From a virus, in IMG/VR virus record IMGVR_UViG_3300034073_002852, positions 1 to 30,803 of that record: a stretch of DNA of 30,803 nt; one strand, written 5' to 3'. Made by a program: the position numbers and the translations under genes. Shown piece by piece: positions 12,772-20,754 of this stretch; within the stretch, counting starts at the first letter, position 1; each line of letters begins with the position of its first letter. The notes under the pieces are model-generated. The model saw nothing but the letters and a program-made list of their open reading frames with translations, did not search any database and was not told the origin of the DNA.

Positions 12772-14068
12772 CGCCGAAGAATATGAATGGGCACCCGCAG
12801 AAGTCGTTAGTGTTGATTATGAGAATAAAACTCCTAACCGACTTTTTACTATTCAATGTAAGTTTCTGAATTCCGATTCGGCTGGCTCACCAATGGACTT
12901 GGTGCAGGCTAAACCAATCAACGCAAACATAAAACAAATACCACTAAAAGGTGAGGTAGTTTTTGTTTGTAAGGGGCCAACCGCATATCATTCTGGTGCT
13001 GGTAGTGGTCGTGAGTATTATTACACATCACCCATTTCAATTCAATCATCGGTACACCAGAATGGACTTCCTGGTGCAAACAGAGTTGTTTTAGATGAAC
13101 GGAGTAATACAAATAAGGCAACTGATTCTAGTCTTGGGTTACCATCAAGACTAACTGACAATACTCTTGTAAAAGATACCATCGATCCTACATTTCCAGA
13201 AAGACTCGACGTATTTCCGATCCAGCCTTACTCAGGTGATATTATTTTTGAAGGCAGATGGGGTCAATCTATTCGTCTAGGTTCAACAGTTGACACGAGA
13301 CGTAGATACCAACAAAATCCTACATGGGGTGTTGGAACTGGTGCAACAGGAAATCCCATTACAATCATTTCAAACGGGACGAATCCAAAACGAAATGAAA
13401 AAACTTTCAATCAGTTTCACATCGAAAGTCCGGATAATGACGATGCATCTATCTGGCTTACATCAGGACAGTCTGTAAAATTCAAACCCGCTTCTGAGTA
13501 TACCCCATCTATTTTTGATAAGGAGATTGGACTATTTAGAAAGAACCTATTTGGTGGAAATCAAATAATACTAGCATCTGATAGAATCGTATTGAATGCC
13601 AACAAACAAGAAATAGTTGGATTCTCTAAAGCCGGTATCGGGTTCGCAACAGAGGCCACACTTGCACTAAACGCAAAGAATATCGTTGAAATAGAAGGTG
13701 GTAGAATATCAATCGGTTTCAATGCTACCTCACCTGTGATATTGGGTGATAGACTGATAGATCTTTTGAAGTTTTTGATGGACGTATTGATAGATATGAA
13801 TACGTCTATAGTTCAGATGACACATCCAACTGGAGTAGGCCCGTCAGGAACTCCTGTCAACAGTGGGGACTATATCAATTACATAAATCAACTAAGTCGT
13901 CTTATAAGTACTCTTCCTAATTTGGCAAGTAAGTTTGCTTTTGTGAATGAATTTTCAGGTGGTGCCAATCAGGCTGATAAAAACAGATTCAATGAATCTA
14001 AAAATAACAATTTTGTTGTAACTATCCCACAAAAACAAGATGGCGACGGGACATCACGTTTAGTATAG
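12746..14068 (+). CDS. 5: Baseplate hub/spike protein, gp5-like without lysozyme
   Basis: Forms the central hub and spike complex of the contractile tail. The 440 residues begin with an OB-fold-like domain (about 18-100) containing IPLKGEVVFVCKGP (65-78), followed by a linker and PYSGDIIFEGRWGQSIRLGS (161-180), a segment typical of gp5-like hub proteins of marine T4-like phages. Next come strands with NQFHIESPDNDDASIWLTSGQ and a repetitive stretch (IILASDRIVLNANKQEIVGFSKAGIGFATEATLALNAKN, about 274-312, as overlapping short strands) that would make the beta-helical spike stem. A helical region follows and the end is polar. T4 gp5 carries a lysozyme domain between the OB fold and the spike; none is visible here. 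Confidence 0.78.
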   Translation: MNPKKIILNAEEYEWAPAEVVSVDYENKTPNRLFTIQCKFLNSDSAGSPMDLVQAKPINANIKQIPLKGEVVFVCKGPTAYHSGAGSGREYYYTSPISIQSSVHQNGLPGANRVVLDERSNTNKATDSSLGLPSRLTDNTLVKDTIDPTFPERLDVFPIQPYSGDIIFEGRWGQSIRLGSTVDTRRRYQQNPTWGVGTGATGNPITIISNGTNPKRNEKTFNQFHIESPDNDDASIWLTSGQSVKFKPASEYTPSIFDKEIGLFRKNLFGGNQIILASDRIVLNANKQEIVGFSKAGIGFATEATLALNAKNIVEIEGGRISIGFNATSPVILGDRLIDLLKFLMDVLIDMNTSIVQMTHPTGVGPSGTPVNSGDYINYINQLSRLISTLPNLASKFAFVNEFSGGANQADKNRFNESKNNNFVVTIPQKQDGDGTSRLV

Positions 14069-14090
14069 TTTGATTCAGGTGAGAATCTAA

Positions 14091-16730
14091 ATGGCAACAC
14101 AAGCTGAAATACAACAACAATATGATAATGAAAAAAGCCAGAAGATACTTCAACTTCAAACTACGTTTGTTGGTAGATCAGTTCAGTCTGCAAAACAAGC
14201 AGGATTACTAAAGAATGGTATTTCTGTAATAAGTGCAACTGCAACCGCGGATGATTTTTCTCCTAAACTAAATTCGTCTATATTAGGTAAATCTGATACC
14301 GAAAATAGAGGCTTCATACTTTCTACTATACGTGACGGTATGGTTGAAAAGTTCTCAACAACTGATGGTGTGTTTTCGTATGTAATCTTGGAATGTATTT
14401 GTTCAATTACAAGTATCGATTCGAGTAAAATAACACTGAATTATTCAATCATAGAAAGATTGTACCTGAAGGGTCAGAATTCTGGAACTGCTAGTGAGAT
14501 ATTCACCGGAGGCGGTGGGATAAGAAAAATAGAAGTGCCTAATAATTCAAATGCGTTCTCTCAGCTTAGGAAAGAACTTTCTGCTTTTGATTATCCTGTA
14601 GCGAACATAACTTCAAACGGTAGGTTTGATACATATCTACAATTCGTAAACACAAAATTGAAAGTTGAATCTATACCTCAATTAGATTCACTTGCATTAG
14701 TTGGGTTCGCCGTTTTTAGTTTGGGGGACTATAATAGTATATTTCCTAAACCAGACGGATTGATCGAGACACCAACAACCCTCACACCAACAGATACTGG
14801 TGTGGTAGTACCATCTGTACCTACTGATTCTGTTGATGTAACCGGAGATTCAAATTTAGGTTCTGTAACTTCGCCTATTTCAACTACACCATCAACTCCT
14901 ACGACTCCAACTAGTACTGGTGGTATAAAGTATCTTTCTATCGAAGCCGTAAAAGACGATGACCCCGGCATTAGAAGTGAAACTGTTCCAACTGCACCGA
15001 TTAGATATATCTCGGTTAGAGCTGTTACAGATGAGGAGGTTGAATCCTCGTTTAGATCGGGTGGATTGAATGCAATAACAACACAACAGACAGCAATTAG
15101 AAATACGGAGAATCCACTAAAGCCGACTGATGGGGTGAATACTGTAGTTGCAGAAAATGAACGAATTGAAATAGAAAAAAGAACGCTTGCACAAATAAAG
15201 GCCGAGGAATCTGATGCTCTTGCTAAGGCACAAGCCAAAGAAAAAGCTTTGTCTGGGCCTGTTGGCCCAAATCCAGACTTGAAGGACGGAAAAACTGCAA
15301 GCACAGACAGTAAAACTGATCCTATACCAGAAGAACAAAAACCTGATAAATTAGATCCCGAAACGTTGAATACAGAAACGCCAACATTCGTATCTTGGAT
15401 AAACAAAAATCCACCAAAATCCGGTGATAGATTTATATGGAATCGTAGGCTTTTGGGAGAACGACCGTATCCACCAAAGCAACCACCACCTGTAAATCTA
15501 AATGTTTCTACCCCAAAAAATTACAAGAGTTTATTCGACTGGGGTACTAACTTATCTAAATTTTTTTCTGGATATGAAAACAAAATACAATCACCACTTG
15601 ATGTTTGTTTGTTGATGAATACCATGACTGTTGGTGGTTTCAATAAAAATCTACCATACTTATTCGATGAGGGTTCTGAGCCACATCTTCTTATGATAAA
15701 AGGATCTTACGTTACTGATGAAGAAAAAGGTGTATTGGGACAAACGGGGGCTAATGTGAATAAGGGTAATTTGGACTCTAATTGGAGTGAAACCCCATAT
15801 TGGTGTGGACTTACGGTAGATTTTATGTTGTTTAAAAACGGCATATACGTTTCAGATGAAACTAAGTTGCCAATAGTTGGAACTGGTGTTATTACTACAT
15901 ACTTTGCTAATTCTCCAGTGAACAATCCTAATGCAGAAGCCGAAAGGCAAAGGAAAGCTATCAATAAGTTAGATGGTGATATAAAGTCAAAAAAGAAACT
16001 AATAGCAAGTATAGACGACTCACTTCAAAATAAGAAAAAGGGTTTATATGGAAAGCGAACGAAGTTGACCGCTGACTTAACACAAATTCAAGCTGATTTA
16101 TTAGTAGATCCAACTCCTAAGCTCGAAAAGACTGAACGTAGTAAGAAAGTTGACCTAGATAAGGTTGAATCTGATATAAGAAATAAAGAGGCAACAAAAG
16201 AAAACTTACTTTCGGAAATAGTTGAATTGGAAAAACGGCGAGAAGAGATCCGGAATACGCCCATTTCAAAGTATGTTGTTACAAATGATGTTATCAAGTT
16301 TGAAAAGGGTATACATTTTACGGATAGTGGATTTACCACTGAAGGTCTTGAACTGTGGAATATTTTGAAAGACTGGCCTGGTGCGTATATTGTTAGACCT
16401 GGTCATACCGAGTTATTATTACATATAAGTAAAACTTCAAAGGTATATGTCATATTTGGAAACTCTGGTTATTCAGATGGTACCAGAAACGGTACAACTT
16501 TAGGTCTCAAGGCATACCCTAACATCAGTAAATTTGGTGGTTCTGTAATTTATATTGTAAAACGTGGAACAAAAACCCCCTACACTAATGGACTTGGTAT
16601 TAGTGTGAAAAAAACCGAGCTATACAATGAATATATTCAACGAGTACAAAATAATGATAAAAAACTAGGTCTAGTCAAGAAAGATCAGACAAGTGCTTAT
16701 AACTTGCTACGTGATATAATGGAGGTGTAA
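14091..16730 (+). CDS. Large baseplate-region protein with possible split cysteine amidase
   Basis: An 879-residue protein directly after the hub gene, so probably a tail or baseplate component. Residues 1-220 form a mixed domain ending in FAVFSLGDYNSIF. Residues 225-440 are rich in Thr, Pro and Ser and probably flexible; they contain a duplicated 12-residue motif (280-291 and 305-316). Residues 500-610 and 725-845 look like two halves of one enzyme domain: Cys572 in YWCGLTVDFMLFKNG, His772 in RPGHTELLLHI and Asn791 in VIFGNSGYSD, the order and context of CHAP/NlpC-type amidases. A long coiled coil (611-722) separates the halves. This could supply the peptidoglycan-cleaving function missing from the hub. 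The enzyme call is tentative. Confidence 0.6.
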   Translation: MATQAEIQQQYDNEKSQKILQLQTTFVGRSVQSAKQAGLLKNGISVISATATADDFSPKLNSSILGKSDTENRGFILSTIRDGMVEKFSTTDGVFSYVILECICSITSIDSSKITLNYSIIERLYLKGQNSGTASEIFTGGGGIRKIEVPNNSNAFSQLRKELSAFDYPVANITSNGRFDTYLQFVNTKLKVESIPQLDSLALVGFAVFSLGDYNSIFPKPDGLIETPTTLTPTDTGVVVPSVPTDSVDVTGDSNLGSVTSPISTTPSTPTTPTSTGGIKYLSIEAVKDDDPGIRSETVPTAPIRYISVRAVTDEEVESSFRSGGLNAITTQQTAIRNTENPLKPTDGVNTVVAENERIEIEKRTLAQIKAEESDALAKAQAKEKALSGPVGPNPDLKDGKTASTDSKTDPIPEEQKPDKLDPETLNTETPTFVSWINKNPPKSGDRFIWNRRLLGERPYPPKQPPPVNLNVSTPKNYKSLFDWGTNLSKFFSGYENKIQSPLDVCLLMNTMTVGGFNKNLPYLFDEGSEPHLLMIKGSYVTDEEKGVLGQTGANVNKGNLDSNWSETPYWCGLTVDFMLFKNGIYVSDETKLPIVGTGVITTYFANSPVNNPNAEAERQRKAINKLDGDIKSKKKLIASIDDSLQNKKKGLYGKRTKLTADLTQIQADLLVDPTPKLEKTERSKKVDLDKVESDIRNKEATKENLLSEIVELEKRREEIRNTPISKYVVTNDVIKFEKGIHFTDSGFTTEGLELWNILKDWPGAYIVRPGHTELLLHISKTSKVYVIFGNSGYSDGTRNGTTLGLKAYPNISKFGGSVIYIVKRGTKTPYTNGLGISVKKTELYNEYIQRVQNNDKKLGLVKKDQTSAYNLLRDIMEV

Positions 16731-16731
16731 A

Positions 16732-17160
16732 ATGAGTTTAGACAAATTACTAAAACAAATACGGGTTATCATTCGTGAAGAGATAGAATATGCTCTTGAG
16801 AAAAAACTGAACGAGAGTCAGGTGAAGAAAAAGTTGGATACCGAAACTCTAAACCACGGTATGAGTTTGATGAAAGAAGTTGGTTTGGTAAAAAAACCAA
16901 AACAGAAACCATCTAAAACTGGTTTGAGTAGTATTCAAGATATACTGAATGAGACACGATTATCAATGGAAGCTGCGATGTCAGATGATGAGTACCCTGA
17001 GATGCGTTTTACTACGGACTCTATCGTAGCTGGCAGACAAACCCCAAGTATGGTTCCTGACGGTTATTCGGATAGCGAACTAACTCCTGAAGTATCAAAG
17101 GCTCTTACTCGTGATTACTCATCTCTCATGGCTAAGATAAACGAGAAAAAGGGAGCGTAA
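16732..17160 (+). CDS. Conserved small tail-region protein
   Basis: A 142-residue protein that starts one base after the previous stop, with GGAGG about 8 bases upstream. It has a helical N-terminus (IRVIIREEIEYALEKKL), a basic linker (KKPKQKPSKTG), a conserved-looking LSSIQDILNETRLSM helix (residues 65-79), and a final helix LTRDYSSLMAKINEKKGA. I recall similar small proteins before gp25 in T4-like phages of marine bacteria, but no role is known. Its place between the hub-region protein and gp25 suggests a baseplate assembly factor or minor component. Confidence 0.6.
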   Translation: MSLDKLLKQIRVIIREEIEYALEKKLNESQVKKKLDTETLNHGMSLMKEVGLVKKPKQKPSKTGLSSIQDILNETRLSMEAAMSDDEYPEMRFTTDSIVAGRQTPSMVPDGYSDSELTPEVSKALTRDYSSLMAKINEKKGA

Positions 17161-17162
17161 TA

Positions 17163-17684
17163 ATGGCATTTAGAAGAAAAACCATTCTCATCAACTCACC
17201 CGTAGATCAAAACACATCACAGATTCGTGATTTGACAAAACCAGGGACTCTAAAACCGATTGGTATTACTATACCATTCAACAATCCGAGTGGAGTATTC
17301 TTCAAGAGTTTTACGAACCGTGAGCAAGTTTTGAGTAACCTAAGGAACCTGTTACTTACAGCTAAAGGTGAGAGGTACTTTGAACCAGAATTTGGTACGG
17401 ATATACGGGGTGTTTTGTTTGAAAATATCAGTAATGAGGAGGACTTCTCATCAAGACTTAGAGGCGAAATATCTTCAGCGATTTCTCGTTGGTTGCCGTA
17501 CTTGGTTATTACGGATCTTACCGTCGATATAAACATAACAGATGAAGGTCAAGTGGATAATCCCGAACACGCAGTAAGCATATTTTTACGTGTTCAAATC
17601 TCAGGAACAAACATATATTTGCCGGTCAGGATATTTATATCTGAAACAGCAACTATTCGTGTAACAGAAGAGGCTCAGAACTAA
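17163..17684 (+). CDS. 25: Baseplate wedge protein gp25-like
   Basis: A member of the gp25 family (GPW_gp25), a sheath-polymerisation and wedge component conserved in all contractile injection systems. The hallmark NLLLTAKGERYFEPEFGTDIRGVLFE stretches over residues 62-87 and includes the family's conserved E-F-G core. Further strands (VITDLTVDIN, SIFLRVQISG, LPVRIFISE) complete the lysozyme-like gp25 fold. An additional 40 residues at the N-terminus are longer than T4 gp25. It overlaps gp6 by one base (TAATG), the same order as in other T4-like tail operons. Confidence 0.92.
   Translation: MAFRRKTILINSPVDQNTSQIRDLTKPGTLKPIGITIPFNNPSGVFFKSFTNREQVLSNLRNLLLTAKGERYFEPEFGTDIRGVLFENISNEEDFSSRLRGEISSAISRWLPYLVITDLTVDINITDEGQVDNPEHAVSIFLRVQISGTNIYLPVRIFISETATIRVTEEAQN
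17632..17639 (+). promoter_or_regulatory. TATTTATA motif inside the gp25 gene
   Basis: TATTTATA lies in the end of the gp25-like gene, 44 bases before the gp6 ATG. The distance matches the motif positions before 7350 and 26612. Being inside a gene it may be chance, since the octamer also occurs at 26492 and 28608 without a clear purpose. Confidence 0.25.
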
Positions 17685-19585
17685 TGGCAGATTTAGTAAA
17701 AAAGGATATTCGTTATCTCGCTAGAGATTTCGGATCACTACGTCAAAATCTAATCGATTTTGCAAGGAATTATTTTCCTAACTCATACCAAGACTTCAAC
17801 GAGTCTTCACCTGGCATGATGTTTCTTGAAATGTCTGCCTACGTTGGTGATGTACTTTCTTACTATACCGACGTAGCTCTACAAGAATCCATGATTCTTC
17901 AGGCATCAGAGACTCAGAATATTTTGAACCTTGCACAATCATTTGGATACACACCAAAGACATCTGTTGCTGCTAATGTAACTCTTGATGTATTTCAAAT
18001 TGTACCAGCTATTGGTAGTGGAATAAACAACAGACCCGATTGGAACTATGCTTTTGCAATAGAACCCGGTATGCAAGTATCGGCGGAAAACGATAGTAGT
18101 ATTCAATTCAGAACAATAGAGTATTTAGACTTTAGGTTCAGTAGTTCTTTTGATCCAACTGAGATAACAGTTTTCGAAGTTGATGATATATCAAACGAAC
18201 CAACCTTTTACTTACTAAAGAAGTCTGTGAATGCGGTTTCTGGTGTTCTAAAGACTACAACTTATGATTTCGGATCACCAAAACCATATGATAAAGTCAT
18301 ACTACAAGACGATAGGATTATCGAGATACTATATGCTATAGACTCCGATGCAAATAAATGGTATCATGTACCGTATCTTGCACAAGATACTGTCTTTGAG
18401 GCAGTTCCGAACATTCCAAGAAATGACACATCATTGAATATCCATAGAAATGAAACACCATACTTGTTGAAGTTGAATAAAGTTGCACGTAGATTTTCTT
18501 CTCGTGCGTTTGGTAACAACTTCTCTAGCTCATATGAGATAAACTTTGGAGCCGGAGTTTCTGATTTTGATGACGAGGAAATCATACCAAATCCAGACCT
18601 AATCGGTTCATCTTTATCAGGTATAGAAACGTCAGCTTCGCCAAACATAGATCCTTCAAACTTTCTCTATACGAAGACATATGGATTGGCACCTAATAAT
18701 ACAACACTAACGGTTTACTACACACAAGGTGGTGGAGTTCGTGACAACGTTAGTTCTGAAACTTTGACTCGAATCATAAGTAGAACTATAACCTTGGATG
18801 AAACTGGTTTAGATACGACGCTTTACAATCAGGTAATTGGTAGTTTAGCAACAACAAACACTCAACCAGCAACCGGTGGTATGGATGGTGAAACCATAAA
18901 CGAAATCCGTCAGAATGCACTTGCCTCATTTGCGTCACAGAATAGGGCGGTAACAAAAGAAGACTACATAATACGTGCTTATAGTTTACCACAACGTTAC
19001 GGGTCAATTGCAAAAGCTTACATCACAAAAGACACACAACTTACCGAGGAATCTATCTTCAATAGTGATCGTGTTGCGAACGATCTGGCTTTGAATTTAT
19101 ATGTACTTGGATATGATGCTAATAACAAACTAACTACTATAAATGATGCGACTAAAGAGAATCTAAAGACATACATAAATCACCACCGTATGCTCACTGA
19201 TGCCATAAACATAAAGGACGCATATGTTGTGAATATCGGTGTGGAGTTTGACATCATAACGTTACCAGATCAAAATGGTAACCAAGTAATACTTCGATGT
19301 ATAGAACGACTAAAGAGATATTTCGATATAAAACGTTGGCAGATAAACCAACCCATTGTGATCAGTAATGTTTTCACTGAACTGGACAGAGTTGAAGGTG
19401 TTCAAACTGTAATTGATGTGAAGTTTGTGAACTATTATGATACAACATTAGGTTATTCACCATATGCTTATGATTTAGTTCGTGCAACGAAGGATGGTAT
19501 CATTTTCCCATCCCTCGATCCATCTATTTTTGAAATCAAATATCCTGACAATGATATTGTTGGTAGAGTGAGGGCATTTGGATGA
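17684..19585 (+). CDS. 6: Baseplate wedge protein gp6-like (Baseplate_J)
   Basis: Core of the baseplate wedge that joins wedges into the inner ring. The 633 residues start with the typical DIRYLARDFGSLRQNLIDFARNYFPNSYQDFNESSPGMMFLEMSAYVGDVLSYYTDVALQE region (about 8-68, seen as consecutive conserved helices), which is diagnostic of gp6 in T4-like phages. A beta-rich middle follows, then the Baseplate_J part with GETINEIRQNALASFASQNRAVTKEDYIIRAYSLPQRYGSIAKAYI (around residues 405-450) and a C-terminal wedge domain with EFDIITLPDQNG and FDIKRWQINQPIVIS. The length is close to T4 gp6 (660). It overlaps the neighbours by 1-4 bases. Confidence 0.93.
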   Translation: MADLVKKDIRYLARDFGSLRQNLIDFARNYFPNSYQDFNESSPGMMFLEMSAYVGDVLSYYTDVALQESMILQASETQNILNLAQSFGYTPKTSVAANVTLDVFQIVPAIGSGINNRPDWNYAFAIEPGMQVSAENDSSIQFRTIEYLDFRFSSSFDPTEITVFEVDDISNEPTFYLLKKSVNAVSGVLKTTTYDFGSPKPYDKVILQDDRIIEILYAIDSDANKWYHVPYLAQDTVFEAVPNIPRNDTSLNIHRNETPYLLKLNKVARRFSSRAFGNNFSSSYEINFGAGVSDFDDEEIIPNPDLIGSSLSGIETSASPNIDPSNFLYTKTYGLAPNNTTLTVYYTQGGGVRDNVSSETLTRIISRTITLDETGLDTTLYNQVIGSLATTNTQPATGGMDGETINEIRQNALASFASQNRAVTKEDYIIRAYSLPQRYGSIAKAYITKDTQLTEESIFNSDRVANDLALNLYVLGYDANNKLTTINDATKENLKTYINHHRMLTDAINIKDAYVVNIGVEFDIITLPDQNGNQVILRCIERLKRYFDIKRWQINQPIVISNVFTELDRVEGVQTVIDVKFVNYYDTTLGYSPYAYDLVRATKDGIIFPSLDPSIFEIKYPDNDIVGRVRAFG

Positions 19586-20754
19586 TCTACACAATTTACC
19601 CGAAGTTTGATACTACTATCTATGAAAAGACAGAATCCCTAAATACGGGAACTGATCAAATACTTGAGCTTTCACATGAGTTGGTTGGTTCGTCTTCTAT
19701 TTACAACAGTCGAATTCTTATGAAGTTCGATATGACTGATATAGAGTCGAGAGTAAACTCTGGAAAGATTGGGAGTGACGCTAGATATTACCTTCAGCTT
19801 AGAACCGCAGAAGTTAGAGAGATACCACAAGAGTACACCGTGTATGCGTATCCTGTGAGCGGTACATGGGTAAATGGAACTGGAAAATATTTCAACACTC
19901 CAATAACAACAGATGGTGCTTCTTGGACATATCGTAGTTCAAAACAAGTTGGTAGACTTTGGGGTGTAACTGAAGTAACTGGCGGTATAAATTACGAGTG
20001 GGATGAAATATCCGAATCTTGGGTTGACGCTGATTTGATTTTTGGTGCTCTGTTTGCCAGTTCAACTGGATCCTACTTTACCAATGTGGGTGGTGGAACT
20101 TGGTGGACGTTTGAAAACACAGAATGCACACAGTCATTTGCATACGAGTCGTCTGACATTTACATGGATGTTACATCTATTGTGAACAAGTGGATAACCG
20201 GTTCTGGTAGATTTGATAACGAGGGGTTCATACTGAAGTTTTCAACTGAATTGGAAGCTCTAAATCAGTCGGTAACTAGTCTAAAGTTTTTTAGTACTGA
20301 TAGTAACACCATTTACGTGCCAAGACTACAAGCTGTATGGGATGACTCACAGTTTATCACTGGTAGTCTTCCGTCTGTATCACTTGAGGATGTTGTTGTA
20401 GGTGTGAGCTTGAAAAGATCCTATTCTGAAACAGAAAAGGCAAAGATAAGAGTCGATGCTTATACGAAGTATCCTCAGAAAACATACACAACACAATCGT
20501 ATTACACTCAGAAGTATTATCTCCCATCTTCTTCATACTATGAGGTGAGAGATGCGAGTACGGATGAAGTAATAATACCATTCAACCTAACTGGTAGTAA
20601 AATAAGTTGTGATACTGAAGGTAACTATTTCAATTTGTGGATGAATTCTTTTCAACCAGAAAGATTTTACAGAGTCTTAGTTAGAGTCGATACTGATGGT
20701 GGGGATGTTTCCCAAATCTTTGATAACAACTATTACTTCAAGGTTTCAAGATGA
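19582..20754 (+). CDS. DNRLRE-like structural protein
   Basis: A 390-residue, beta-rich protein between gp6 and a coiled-coil protein. The N-terminal 230 residues follow the DNRLRE pattern found in surface proteins: a starting strand KFDTTIYEK, a LNTGTDQILELS segment, SRILMKFDMTDIESR, then AYPVSGTWVNGTGKY, SDIYMDVTSIVNKWI and NEGFILKFSTE. The C-terminal half (TYTTQSYYTQKYYLPSSSYYEVRD, in short repeated Tyr/Ser steps) is an additional beta domain. It starts within the last bases of gp6 (ATGA), so it is likely a tail or baseplate component made together with gp6. Its position might correspond to a wedge-periphery or fibre-attachment protein; the exact role is not known. Confidence 0.6.
   Translation: MIYTIYPKFDTTIYEKTESLNTGTDQILELSHELVGSSSIYNSRILMKFDMTDIESRVNSGKIGSDARYYLQLRTAEVREIPQEYTVYAYPVSGTWVNGTGKYFNTPITTDGASWTYRSSKQVGRLWGVTEVTGGINYEWDEISESWVDADLIFGALFASSTGSYFTNVGGGTWWTFENTECTQSFAYESSDIYMDVTSIVNKWITGSGRFDNEGFILKFSTELEALNQSVTSLKFFSTDSNTIYVPRLQAVWDDSQFITGSLPSVSLEDVVVGVSLKRSYSETEKAKIRVDAYTKYPQKTYTTQSYYTQKYYLPSSSYYEVRDASTDEVIIPFNLTGSKISCDTEGNYFNLWMNSFQPERFYRVLVRVDTDGGDVSQIFDNNYYFKVSR

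Noticed and set aside
14729-15406. A 225-codon open frame on the minus strand
   Set aside because: It is the antisense shadow of the Thr/Pro/Ser-rich linker of the 879-residue protein; its Ser/Val/Gly composition mirrors that coding bias, and every supported gene runs rightwards.
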